A stretch of 64,000 nucleotides of DNA from the NCBI RefSeq assembly GCF_004379255.2, contig NC_056039.1, positions 20,287,883 through 20,351,882 on the forward strand, written 5' to 3'. Positions 46,684 to 56,770 of this stretch are shown here, piece after piece (the stretch's first letter is position 1; every line of letters begins with the position of its first letter). Source of the stretch: Salvia splendens (taxonomy: Eukaryota; Streptophyta; Magnoliopsida; Lamiales; Lamiaceae). The translations under genes were made by a program, and so were the position numbers. The notes beneath the pieces are model-generated. The model was not told where the DNA came from. It made no database searches and saw nothing but the letters and a program-made list of their open reading frames with translations.

Positions 46684-46955
46684 GGTTCCAATCTAAGTGA
46701 GACGTTTTCCTTTTCATCAACAATCAACCCACTCATCTCTCCTACTTTATTATCTTATCTCTCTTACTTTATCATATATCTTACTTTATTATCTCTTTCC
46801 CTTTCTTACTTTATCTCCTATCTTACCTTTTTTTCAATTTCTTACTTTACTCTCTCTTACTTTACTATTAATAATTTAATTTACTAAACACCACGACCTA
46901 AATTCTTGTGCCGAAATAGAAACGCCTCACTTAGGCCGGGACGGAGGGAGTATAC
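46684..46955. mobile_element. Stowaway-type MITE, left end truncated
   Basis: The right end is GCCGGGACGGAGGGAGTA. The left side retains 'ctaagtgagacgtttt', pairing with 'gaaacgcctcacttag' on the right, but lacks CTCCCTCCGTCC. The interior is rich in CTTACTTTAT-like repeats. Confidence 0.7.
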
Positions 46956-46961
46956 TATAAT

Positions 46962-47182
46962 ACTCGCTCCGTCCACGAATAGGAGTCTCGTTTACTTTTT
47001 TGCACTTGTTTTATAAAATTTATAATAAATAGTTAAAGTGCATAAATGGTAAAGTAAGAGAGAGCGTCTAACTTATTGTCTCTCTTACTTTATCATTTCT
47101 ACACTTTAACTATTTATTATAATTTTTATAAAACAAGTGCAAAAAAGTAAACAGAACTCCTATTCATGGACGCAGAGAGTAT
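46962..47182. mobile_element. Foldback Stowaway-type MITE with about 100-bp arms
   Basis: Left arm 'ctccgtccacgaataggagt' ... 'gtaaagtaagagagag' is mirrored by right arm 'ctctcttactttat' ... 'actcctattcatggacg', with only about 13 bases between the arms. Pairing is nearly complete over some 100 bases. It lies 6 bp from the preceding MITE. Confidence 0.85.
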
Positions 47183-47532
47183 TTGATATGATTGGAATTT
47201 ATAAGTATTTTAGCTTATAAATTTAATTGAATGTTAAAATCTCTTTTGAGTGCCAAATTAGAAAAGTGTTTCATAATTAAAATAAATAATACTGATATTA
47301 TGAAAATATACATGGTCTAAGAATTAAGATATAATAAAAAAATGAGAAGGTAAAACATTAGCAAATTTGCAGACATCTTGAATTTTTTGTTTAAAATTTT
47401 CCGTTCTAATCAAACTACATCAAGACCGGTAAGGATCTCCTAATCCATTTTTGCTACTCCATTCATAATCCACTAATGTAAAATTGACATATAGATCTAT
47501 TTTTGTATATATATAAAAGCCTACTCCATTCC

Positions 47533-47782
47533 TTGCAGCAAAAGGCGATTCCGTCGCCTTGGCGGCCCCCACACTCCGGTCCGACATCATATGAGGGGGT
47601 TAAATCAGGGTAAGCAGTAGCTCGTTAAGGGGGATGTCTTAACCCACTGACTGCCAAAAGCCCATCTCTAAGGCCTCACACTTGTGCCTGAGAGATGGAA
47701 GCAACTACACGACAGCAGTGGGATTTGAACCCAGGCTAATTGCAGCAAGATCTGCCCCGCGCTACGCCCCTGCGGGCGAAAA
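47533..47782 (-). mobile_element. tRNA-derived SINE (Au-like) with 18-bp target duplication
   Basis: The minus strand has a Pol III box A-like TAGCGCGGGGCA (47753-47764) and box B GGTTCAAATCC (47721-47731) at tRNA-like spacing. The 18-bp direct repeat AAAAGCCTACTCCATTCC flanks it at 47515-47532 and 47783-47800. This duplication interrupts the left TIR of the surrounding element, which shows an uninterrupted version in its right TIR. No tRNA cloverleaf can be drawn, so it is not a tRNA gene. Confidence 0.85.
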
Positions 47783-48103
47783 AAAAGCCTACTCCATTCC
47801 TAATCCATGAATGTGCCGCACTAAATATCAACAAAATATCAAAACAACCTTCAAAACAATTTCTCTCATTGTCTTCCTAACGAGAAGCTCGTTCTCTCTC
47901 CTAAAGTTTCTGAAAACTAATTTCTGAAAAGAACTACACTACACAATCAATTCACTGCCACATAGAAATTCCTTACATATATACTCCAGTACATATTCAC
48001 TACACAATAGAAGTTGCTAAAGACACTAATTTCACTGCTACTTACAAATTCCTTTCATCACAATACTACTTCAGTATATATATTAAAAAAACTTCTTAGT
48101 TAT

Positions 48104-48397
48104 TGTCAAACAGAATCAATATCAGCATGATTGGAGGCTATCAAGACTAAATTAGCAATCAAGAATCAATTAGAGACATGATTGATAGGCAATTAGACAA
48201 AATCACATTAAACACTAATTTGGAGTAGATTAAGGGCATTGATTGTATTCCATAACTAGACCACAGGCTGACCATATATAAGGGTGGTGGACTTGTTCAT
48301 TAAAAACACAACAAAAACATTCACAATGTAGTCTTCAGTTTCATTATTCTTTTATTTTTCTGTTTGTATTTTATTTTTCGCATTATATTTTCCAAGA
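48104..48397 (+). repeat. 5' LTR of the 3.0 kb non-autonomous element
   Basis: 294 bp. A TATA-like 'accatatataaggg' (48272-48285) lies in it. The PBS at 48398-48412 follows directly. Confidence 0.85.
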
Positions 48398-49078
48398 TGG
48401 TATCAGAGGAGCTAATGATCCGTAATTCGTTAGTTTGTTTGAAAACCAATTGTTAATATACCTATCCAAAAAAAATTCAGAGAGTTGTGCTCGTCGTAGA
48501 CAATCTTTGAGGTGGGATTCTTGATTACTCTACTGTAGCAGGGACTTCCAAAACCTGGCTTGAGTTCTGTCTTGCTGCAGATGGACCAGAAGAGATCCCT
48601 CTGATTTGTTCAAAAACGAAAAATTGATCCATCGGGCGAAGAAGTACTCTGATGGCGAATGCGACGGACGGAGCTTGACCCGACCGCCATGAGAGAGAAG
48701 ACAACCTCTTCCCAGATCCATCTCGAGGGCGACTCGGATCCACAGGAGGAGATGAAACGAAAGATGGCAAAACGGAACAGAGGAAATCAAGGAGGCAGAG
48801 GAGTCTCCAGGATCGGCGACCACCGCGACCGGGCTGCCGGCACCGCAAATGCAGCGGGTAGAATCGGCGCGTCTACCGCTGAACTAGAAGAAACGGTCGA
48901 AGCTACAACGGTCCGATCTGGAGAGCGATCTGGAGATGATACGACAATTAATTCGTTAAGATAACCAAACCAAATCAAGCAGAAGAGGAAGGAGACAGTG
49001 AGAGTGGTGCTAGAGAACAACCAGATGGTGTTAATTTGATGAGTCTGACCTTGATTTGACTATGACCTCGAGGTGTCA

Positions 49079-49450
49079 GTCGGCCTCCCTCAGCCCACAG
49101 CGCACGCCGCCACCGTTGACATGTGCCGGCGGCACCAGCGTCAGCCACGTTAGCGTCGATGTCACGATGGCGAGCTGCTCCGCCAACATGGCCTCACCCT
49201 TCAAGTGTCTGCTTAGGCTGTAGAGGCCGTACGCGCCGATCGCAATTGCCGCCGCCCACGGCCAGAATACCCACGTCCAGCTCAAGTACATCCAGAAAAA
49301 GGGGCTGAAGAGCAGATTTGCCGCCCATTTCGACGCTGCGATCGCGGAGGAGAGCGCGAAACACCATTTGCATATGTCGAGGGGCGTTAATTGAGCGAGG
49401 GATGATTTTAGGGATTCGAAGGAGAAAGTTTTCCAGTGGTTGCAGCCAAT
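49079..49450 (-). pseudogene. Captured fragment of a host membrane-protein gene
   Basis: An open minus-strand frame of 124 codons between stops (49451-49453 and 49076-49078) with strongly protein-like composition. It reads HWKTFSFESLKSSLAQLTP, then SKWAANLLFSPFFWMYLSW and WVFWPWAAAIAIGAYGLYSL (two hydrophobic segments), then HLKGEAMLAEQLAIVTSTL and TLVPPAHVNG. The Trp-rich, Gly/Ala membrane segments suggest an integral membrane protein, possibly one of the uncharacterised chloroplast proteins of plants, but I cannot name it. Family-like sequence seems to end near 49110. It lies antisense inside an LTR retrotransposon, so it is a transduplicated fragment lacking its own start and end. Confidence 0.55.
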
Positions 49451-50439
49451 CTAAAGTCGAATACGAGCATTTGAGCGAGCGGATTTTGGGAATACAAGTG
49501 GATTTGTAGGTCAAATTGTGGGGAAATGGAAGAGAGCATCTGGGTGAGGTTTTCAGAAAGAAACTCTTGCGCGTAAGCTGTTTGTTGAAAGGTCTGAGAG
49601 AAATCAAATGGGCATTTTGCGAGAAAGTGGAGCTGGTGGGAGACCGGAAGAGAGGAGTTCTCGGTCTGTCCGGCCAAGGGGGAGATGAAGTGCTCCGACC
49701 GGACAAACAGAGGAGAAGCAGACCAGCGGTTTGGAGCCGGGCGAAGAGGTCTCTGCCGAAGAAGGCGAGACAGCAGCGAACGGCGAACAGGAACGGTGAG
49801 GCGCGACGAACCTCGGACAATGAACGAGGGGTCTGTCCGGCCGAGGGGGAGAGGAAGTATCCGACCGAACGAGACCACCCCAGATCGAGGTCGAGGGCGG
49901 CAGAAGAGAATGAGGCGGATGAAGTTGGAACAAAGCCCAAAGGATCCGGAGACAGCTCGTTGACGGCTTCTAAAGTATAATCCGTCACAGGGGGAGAGGC
50001 TGTCACCGGGAAGGAAGAGAGGCGCGAAAAAGTCATCACGGTGGAAGCAAAACTGACGGAAGAGGTAATAGCAAGGCCACAAAGGTTGCTGAAGAAGAGT
50101 TGATCAAGTGCTCATGTCCAACAAGTGTGCTGCAGGAGGCAAGTTCAGCTTTTCAAGTTGATCGAGTGAGCAGATCAACTTGATCAATTGCTGACAGCAG
50201 CAACATCCTAAACCCTAAATCGGCCTACGATTGGCAGATGATTTTTGGAGAAAAGAAAGGACAAAGAGAATCGATGGGAGAGGAAGAAATCCTGCCGGAC
50301 TACTGAGAGTCTCCGAGATGGAGATGCTAAAATGAAAAGGTTTGTTGGTGGTCTCTGATGAAGCGGTGTCGCTCAACCACTGTTGAAAGAAGGAAAGCTG
50401 AACGAAGCACCATCAATGGAAAAAAAGAAAAAAAAAATG

Positions 50440-50745
50440 AAATTGGCTCATGGTTTGAGCTGTAGAAAGGGCCGAAAATGGTCTTCCAAAAAGAAACGAA
50501 ATTGGCTCATGGTTTGAGCTGGAATGGGCCGAGAATGGTCTAAAATTGGCTCCTCGACATGAGTTAAAACTGTCGGAATCGGCTCCTAAGACACGAGCAG
50601 AAACTGTTAACCAAAATTGAAGAACTCCTTGATATGAGTCTAAACTATCAATGATGATTTGAAGAAGCTCTATGATACGAGCCTAAACTATCAATGAAAA
50701 ATTGAAGGACTCCTAAATACGAGTATAAACTATTCATCAAACTGA
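50440..50745. repeat. Degenerate short tandem repeats near the 3' LTR
   Basis: 'gaaattggctcatggtttga' occurs at about 50439 and 50499. Downstream, a unit of about 50 bases resembling 'gaactccttgatatgagtct' + 'aaactatcaatga' occurs about five times (50551-50745) with substitutions. Confidence 0.7.
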
Positions 50746-50796
50746 AGATCGTGCATGTTAAGTATCAAAAATCTTGATACTCAACTTGAGGAGGAG

Positions 50797-51100
50797 TGTC
50801 AAACAGAATCAATATCAACATGATTGGAGCCTATCAAGACTAAATTAGCAATCAAGAATCAATTAGAGACACGATTGATAGGCAATTAGATAAAATCACA
50901 TTAAACACTAATTTGGAGTAGATTAAGGGCATTGATTGTATTCCATAACTAGACCACAAGCTGACCATATATAAGGGTGGTGGACTTGTTCATTAAAAAC
51001 ACAACAAAAACATTCACAATATAGTCTTTAGTTTCATTGTTCTTTTATTTTTCTGTTTGTATTTTATTTTATTTTATTTTCCGCATTATATTTTCCGAGA
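50797..51100 (+). repeat. 3' LTR of the 3.0 kb non-autonomous element
   Basis: 304 bp. It differs from the 5' LTR by several substitutions and an expanded TTTTA run near its end. Confidence 0.85.
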
Positions 51101-51514
51101 GTTAGGATCCTGATTTTATGTTTAAAAGACTGTAGATACACATCTATCTGTAACGTGAAATCAGAAAAAATTGTTCTAATATAACTCATTTAACGTGATA
51201 TCAGAAAAAAAATTGCAAAGTTTTTACCTTTTTTGAATGCTTCTAAACAATTACTACTTGTGAATGCTTTTTATCGAATGGTATATTGTGAGCTTCAACG
51301 CTTCAATGGAGAAGGGAGAAATACTTACCGCTACTAATAAATTAAGAGGCGCTGATTTTGAAAATGGAAGATGAAAGGTTGTTTTGATTTGGCGCTGATT
51401 TAGTGCGGCACATTCATGGATTAGGAATGGAGTAGGCTTTTAGTGGATCCATATATCAATTTTACATTAGTGGATTAGGAATAGAGTAGGAAAAATGAAT
51501 TAGGAGATCCTTAC

Positions 51515-52086
51515 AGCCTCAAAACTATTTTTTTTACCAACTCTTTTGAAAAAAGTTAGTTTACGAAAAAACTTATTAACAATTAAGATTACGTGTTTAA
51601 TTAGAACCTCCATTAAGATGAAATCCATACAGTCAATAAAATAGTGTAAAGAGAAGAAAGAAAAAGCAATCCCTACACTTCATATCCTTCATTCCATTAA
51701 TATATTAGATGTATATATTTAGCAATAGAAATGTAAAAAATAAGAAAATGATTGCCCACTTTCTTTTCTCTCTTTCTCCTTTCTCCAATCGTCTTCTCCG
51801 ATCATTCTCTTCAGTTTGATGAGTGTTTGACCAGTTATTTTCCTAGCAGGTGGACACACATAGAAGAAGGGTAGGGCTTAAGCCCTTACCCAAAATATAT
51901 TTTTCTTATTTATTCTACTTCTAAATCCTTTTATATTTTTGAAAAATTATCTATAGCCCTTACTAAATAAGTGTATTTGAAAACTAAATCATCAAAAGTT
52001 ATATGACAAAAGGGTTGAAATAAATCTTAAAATAAAAATTGCTTATAAAAATGGGACAACAATGGCCGCCCGATGTTTGTGAAAAA
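51515..52086. repeat. AT-rich stretch with a relative of the 41.0 kb repeat
   Basis: The part at 51855-52075 resembles 41000-41230 ('gggcttaagccc', 'atagcccttactaaataa', 'caacaatggccgcc'). The rest shows nothing I can support. Confidence 0.5.
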
Positions 52087-53679
52087 GAGCATTAGCAGTG
52101 GGGCGCCCTAAGGGACGTCCTAAAGCCCGCCCTATGCACCGCCACGTTAGCATTTTATCCTCCTACCTTTCCACCTGCAGTGGAGCGCCCTATAAGCCGC
52201 CCTAAAGGCCGCCCTATATAGGTTTCACTATTGTTTTGTTAATTAATTTAAATGTTTTCAAATATGTCAATGCAAAATAATTTAAAAATACCACGATTAA
52301 TTAAAAACGACAAATCCTAAATTGATTAAAAAAAGGTTTTACACGAGTTAGAAATGAAAAAAAAATTAACTTCTCTACAAAAGTCGCAACTTGCGGCGTA
52401 GCTCATCGATCATCCCCTGGAGGTATTCGGCTTAGGCCGGGTCCTGACATTGCATGAGGGCGTTGTGCGTGTCCAACAACGTCCTCCGGTTGGCGGCCGC
52501 TGCCAACTCCGCGTAGGCAAGTGCCGCCGGGGTCGGGATCGGCGAGGGGGGGGCACGGCTTGCGAGGAGGATGTCGCCTTCGCCTTCCCCTTGTTCTTCG
52601 CAGCCTTGACGCCAATGGGATGACGGGAAGACACCGGTGTTCCGGAACTCTCCTCCTCCTTGTACATCGTCCGGTTGAGGTCCACCGGATATGCGACGCT
52701 TTCGCTGCTTGTGTAAGCACCGGCTTCGGTGGTCCCGCCCTGGAACTTCTGCTTGTCCTTCAAGAGCGCCCAGATGTTGAAATGCTTGAAGTCGCCGTAC
52801 ATTGACTGGTACGATAATAGCGCTCTAGCGCGCACATCGCTCAAGCTCTCGCCGTTTCCCTGCTCCCTCGATCACTTTTCGTACTCCGCCGAGAATAGGT
52901 TGACTTGCTTCTTCACCTGATCCCAATGCTTGCGGAGCTGCTCCCTATGGCGCTTGTACGCGCTCGGCGACTTCGCCTCATTCTAGTGCTCGGCGATGCG
53001 CTCCCAGTACGCAACCTGCTTTTGGTTGTTCGTTAATACCGGGTCCTCCAAAATATCCACCCAACACCTCGCCAAGCCGAGGGTTTCATCCGGTTGGTAG
53101 TTCGTCCTCCCGAGGGCGTATTCTTCATTCATTTCTGGAGGTGGCAACTTGTACGCCCGGTGCCGGTTCCGCTTCTTTCTGGCGGGGGCGGCGGTGGCAG
53201 AGGGGGCAGCGGGGCAAGTTGGAGACGGCTCTATGTCAGACAGACCGTACGAATCCGTACTGAATTCGGGATCGTACTGCGTGTTGGAGTCGAACGGCCG
53301 ATATTCGTCAGGGTCTGTACCCGGCCAACGTGCACCACCCTCAAACATCGGACTATTCGGACTTGGGTATTCACCGGAATCCATTTTATAGTGTAATTTG
53401 AGTGTGGAAAAGTGAATGGAAAGGTTACAAATGAAGGTGGGGTAGGGGGTATTTATATAAATAATTTTTTCAAAATTAAAAAAAATAAAAAATAAAAATG
53501 CGTTGCATCGTCCGCGTCGCCCACATTGGGCGGACGATGGCGCGAACGATGCTCTATCGTCCGCGGACGATCTATAGGGTGCGGACGATGCATCGGCCAT
53601 CGTCCGCGCACCCACAGTGGCGGACGATGGCGCACCCGAGGCATCGGGCGGCTTATCGTCCGCCCCATTGCGGGTGCTC
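52087..53679. mobile_element. PIF/Harbinger-derived element carrying only ORF1
   Basis: Ends GAGCATTAGCAGTGGGG and CCCCATTGCGGGTGCTC form Harbinger-type TIRs. The flanking triplets are AAA (52084-52086) and TAA (53680-53682), one mismatch from a TWA target duplication. Subterminal repeats are asymmetric: GCCGCCCTA-like at the left (52105-52225) and eight GCGGACGAT/ATCGTCCGC copies at the right (53500-53660). No DDE transposase ORF is present; ORF1 is at 52410-53384 on the minus strand. Confidence 0.75.
52410..53384 (-). pseudogene. Harbinger ORF1 (Myb/SANT-like, NAM-associated type), broken
   Basis: The start is the ATG at 53384 (MDSGEYPSPNSPMFEGG). The sequence has Asp/Ser-rich and basic linkers (ARKKRNRHRAYKLPPPEMNE), then a SANT-like region with CWVDILEDPVLTNNQKQVAY and RHREQLRKHWDQVKKQ, then SYQSMYGDFKHFNIWALLKD and a NAM-associated C-terminal part. 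Stops occur at 52983-52985 (TAG) and 52872-52874 (TGA). A run of eight G at about 52545 shifts the last section, whose correct frame reads NRRTLLDTHNALMQCQD. In PIF/Harbinger elements ORF1 helps target and import the transposase. It is often misnamed glutathione S-transferase-like in plant annotation. Inactive here. Confidence 0.75.
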
Positions 53680-53945
53680 TAAGATGATTCAATTTATAAT
53701 ATAATAATACTATTAGTCATGTCTCAAAAACTGTGTCCATTTATTTATTGTTTTCTTAATAGTGCTTCTATTCTTTTCCAATAACTGATACCACAGGTAA
53801 AATCATGAAATGCACGATGGTTTTAACTTTTTTTTCTCAATAGATGAAATGTACTATGATTGTCACGACCGCCCTTTCTAAGATTAATAAACGCGGGTGG
53901 TCGCAACTAATAGGACATTAAGAAAGGGAAATATTCTAGGGTTTC

Positions 53946-54222
53946 TGATACGAGTATATCTTCGGAAATATCTCTCATATCTTTATTATTATATTATCAT
54001 ATCTTTTCCATATAATTGTTATCTTATTCACCAAGTTAGGTTATTCATAGGAGTATTATAAATAGGACCTATTGTTATTTTCATAATTCAATCAATGAAA
54101 TCATAATTATTGTCTTTTATCTTTATTTAGCTTTTCCTTTATAATTTCCGATTTTCGACAGAGCACGGTTTCTCTGTGACTTTCTTTATCTTTTTCACTT
54201 GATAAGGGTCTTTTCCTTATCA
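53946..54222 (+). repeat. 5' LTR of the 1.54 kb element
   Basis: 277 bp, TG...CA. TATA-like 'agtattataaatagg' at 54052-54066 and an 'aatcaatgaaat' stretch downstream. Confidence 0.9.
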
Positions 54223-54266
54223 ATTGGTGCTTTCATTCGGTTCTCATCCTCCGAATTACCTCCATC

Positions 54267-54896
54267 ATGTCATCCACTTATGCTGCCTATTACCATCACC
54301 AATTCGACTACCGTCAGCCGCAATTCGCCCACCACCCATCGCAACCCATATATCAGCCACCACACCATCCGATTGGATCATTAGATCTGCAACAATCCTA
54401 TCCACAGGATAGGCACTTCCACCCACAATATCATCCCTACCAGGCCCGACAGCCCACTTACTGGGACCCGCCATGGGTGCGCACGCAGCAGAGTTCTTCG
54501 ACCTATGATCAGTCGCCGCCTCACAACCCGTACCTCGCCTATGGTGAAGCGACATACCAGGGTTCTGACCCCAATAATCCTGACCTCATGGCTCGATCGT
54601 TCTTCCCTGCCCAACTAGCCGCCGTAAACGATTACAACGTGAAGTTACGTGTGTATAGATTGGACCAAGCCGCCCTGCTCGCTCGTGTGACCGCTTGGTT
54701 TGAGGAGAACACTGATGATGAGAATATAACTGAGGAGAACATTGATAACACTTTCATGATGGTATTGAGTGCGGATGTTCCTAAAGACATTCACGATGTT
54801 CCCAACAACATCATCGATGTTGCCATCAACACTGCTGTCGGGGTAGATGTGAGCGATGAAATTGAACAGAATGAAGGATCTCAAGATGAGGCATGA
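54267..54896 (+). CDS. Intact gag-like ORF, 209 codons, of the 1.54 kb element
   Basis: The start ATG at 54267 is 44 bp after the PBS region. The N-terminal half is rich in His, Tyr, Pro and Gln (FDYRQPQFAHHPSQPIYQPP) with no zinc knuckle. The middle holds YNVKLRVYRLDQAALLARV. The C-terminus is acidic and Asn-rich (FEENTDDENITEENIDN). I find no protease or RT motif. Its position between PBS and polypurine tract and its intact frame in a young element suggest a gag or a shortened gag remnant, as in non-autonomous TR-GAG-type elements. The function is not shown. The ORF ends 315 bp before the 3' LTR. Confidence 0.6.
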   Translation: MSSTYAAYYHHQFDYRQPQFAHHPSQPIYQPPHHPIGSLDLQQSYPQDRHFHPQYHPYQARQPTYWDPPWVRTQQSSSTYDQSPPHNPYLAYGEATYQGSDPNNPDLMARSFFPAQLAAVNDYNVKLRVYRLDQAALLARVTAWFEENTDDENITEENIDNTFMMVLSADVPKDIHDVPNNIIDVAINTAVGVDVSDEIEQNEGSQDEA

Positions 54897-55211
54897 GAGA
54901 TGTGGCTCGCAGATTCAAGGCCGTGGCCGCTGAACCCCGCTCTACAGACAGCTCCACCCTTCCTCAACCAACAGCTTGTTGCTGCCTCCGATGGGCATCC
55001 ACCGAGCCTCTACTCAGCACCTAGCAACCCTAAATTCAGTTATGATTCCCTAGAACTAATTCCTCAACTGTCTTTGCGACTGAGATGCTCAACTGTTTGG
55101 TGTGCATTTGATCCAGGAGGGAATAGCCCGCCAAAGCGTATGTTCGCGATGCTTTTCATTGTGTTGTGGGTCCCACCTTGAGGACAAGGTGGATTTTAAT
55201 CGTGGGGGAGT

Positions 55212-55489
55212 TGATACGAGTATATCTTCGGAAATATCTCCCATATCTTTATTATTATATTATCATATCTTTTCCATATAATTGTTATCTTATTCACCAA
55301 GTTAGGTTATTCATAGGAGTATTATAAATAGGACCTATTGTTATTTTCATAATTCAATCAATGAAATCATAATTATTGTCTTTTATCTTTATTTAGTTTT
55401 TCCGTTTATAACTTCCGATTGTCGACAGAGCACGGTTTCTCTGCGACTTTATTTATCTTTTTCACTTGATAAGAGTCTTTCCCTTATCA
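55212..55489 (+). repeat. 3' LTR of the 1.54 kb element
   Basis: 278 bp. It matches the 5' LTR apart from about nine differences, mostly in its last third. Confidence 0.9.
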
Positions 55490-56770
55490 GTTTCAATAAA
55501 GAGTTTAACCAAAATAAGTAATATTCAAATAACGGAGGGAAAATCAGAGTAATGTCATAAATTCAACGACCAACAGTTACTATTTCATAATTTATAAGAG
55601 TAAAAGGGGTTCAAAATATAATTGGGAAAAATAGTATTATCTTAGCGGAAGCGTTCAAGAGAAAGAGTGACATCATGTATGAAGACACAACGACACTCGG
55701 AATTCAAATAATAACCACAAAGACTTCAATTTAAGATCAACACCACCCAGCCCCGTCGCCGCTCAACATGCACATAGGGAAAACACATGCAGGGCTCGGT
55801 GGACTTATGCCGAAAACAGTTTATCAATAATATTTATATATATCATGCCAATTTCAGGTAACCAGCGGGGTTTTAGCTTTAGAAATGCCCGAGGCACCAA
55901 AATATTCCATCATTCAAAAATCACGGCTACGCAGCCAATTTCCCATAGACGTCAACCATATCTGCTCATACATAACTTAGAATGTGGCCACAAACCAAGT
56001 CACTAGACCGGCCAACCCGTACGTTGGCACACGGTCTACTATAGGTGTACACTAAACCTAGTAGGGTTTGCGGCCCTAACCTGAATTCTATTTAAATAAT
56101 AAATGGCAAGGCCATTTCAGATAGGTGCGTTAAAATCAAAATACGGCGTGATAAACATATTAACATTTCATTCCCATCGATAAAAGAGTTAGGACATTGT
56201 GCTTATATAAAAGAAAGCCCACCTAGAGTGCTTAATCCGAAATTATATTATTTCCCTTGCGATCACGATTCACTTGCGATATAGCACCTTTAGAATTTAA
56301 AGTAACACATAGATCAATAGAAGGAATCAAGCAATAATTAAGATACATGCATCCTAAGGCTTCAATTATTTTTATCGATAAGATTAAAAATTTTCTCCTA
56401 TTAGAAACTTAATTATTTCGATTAATTTTGGTCGCCCAAAGCGTCGCGCACGTCCCCAACAAAATTTGCACATAGATAATTCGGTCCACGAAGATTTAAT
56501 TAACTCCACTCCAATCCATAAGTAATTATTTTAAAATAACCCAACTCAAAAGAAAGCAACCCAAAAATTAATCACCAATTAATTCAACAAATGATAAAGC
56601 AAATACTCCCAAGATAGATCAAATACTCCCAAGCCCAATTCAAAGTAAGATACTGACTCAGAAAGAAGAAAAAAGGATTTGTATACTCAGATTCCAAAAC
56701 ACACGTACCCATTCACACTTCCACTTTAAATCAAACACCAAAAATATTTTAGGGGAATGAAACAATTAAA

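Larger units (their letters stand above)
48104..51100 (+). mobile_element. Non-autonomous LTR retrotransposon (3.0 kb) with captured gene
   Basis: Two LTRs of about 300 bp (48104-48397 and 50797-51100) start TGTCAAACAG and are nearly identical. The PBS TGGTATCAGAGGAGC follows the first and the polypurine tract 'cttgaggaggag' precedes the second. Flanks GTTAT (48099-48103) and GTTAG (51101-51105) are a 4/5 target duplication. The internal 2.4 kb has no gag or pol. It carries a fragment of a membrane-protein gene in antisense (49079-49450) and degenerate tandem repeats (50440-50745). LTR size and PBS suggest a Copia-driven non-autonomous element. Confidence 0.85.
47429..51514. mobile_element. 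TIR element (Mutator-like or other) hosting nested insertions
   Basis: The left end begins GTAAGGATCTCCTAATCC (47429) and the right end is its exact inverse at 51497-51514. Similarity of the inverted ends continues for about 170 bp, including 'ctaatccactaatgtaaaat', 'gcctactccattcctaatcc' and 'atgaatgtgccgcactaaat' (left parts separated by the SINE). Long TIRs suggest a Mutator-like element, but I find no 9-bp target duplication. The original interior has been replaced or filled by the LTR element at 48104-51100. Confidence 0.65.
53946..55489 (+). mobile_element. Young 1.54 kb non-autonomous LTR retrotransposon
   Basis: Complete: 277-bp and 278-bp LTRs (TGATACGAG...CTTATCA), a perfect 5-bp target duplication GTTTC (53941-53945 and 55490-55494), a non-Met-type PBS region ATTGGTGCTTTCATTC (54223-54238) and polypurine tract GTGGGGGAGT (55202-55211). 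The interior is 989 bp with one intact gag-like ORF and a vestige of the end of pol before the tract (55160-55200, reading VVGPTLRTRW). By eye the LTRs differ at about nine positions. It inserted in a Tekay-type LTR and must depend on another element for reverse transcription. Confidence 0.9.

Noticed and set aside
46684..46887. Serine/leucine-rich plus-strand frames around 46.7 kb
   Set aside because: They lie in a MITE made of CTTACTTTAT-like repeats; translation is meaningless.
47533..47782. tRNA gene
   Set aside because: Box A and box B are present but no cloverleaf, and an 18-bp target duplication shows a SINE.
49194..50082. Longer overlapping minus-strand frames over the captured fragment
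   Set aside because: Their composition is Ser/Pro/Arg-rich and shadow-like. The alternative frame (49079-49450) has coherent membrane segments and is preferred.
54900..55181. Second ORF of the 1.54 kb element
   Set aside because: Short, begins 4 bp after the gag-like stop in another frame, and mostly covers the vestigial pol end; no supporting motif.
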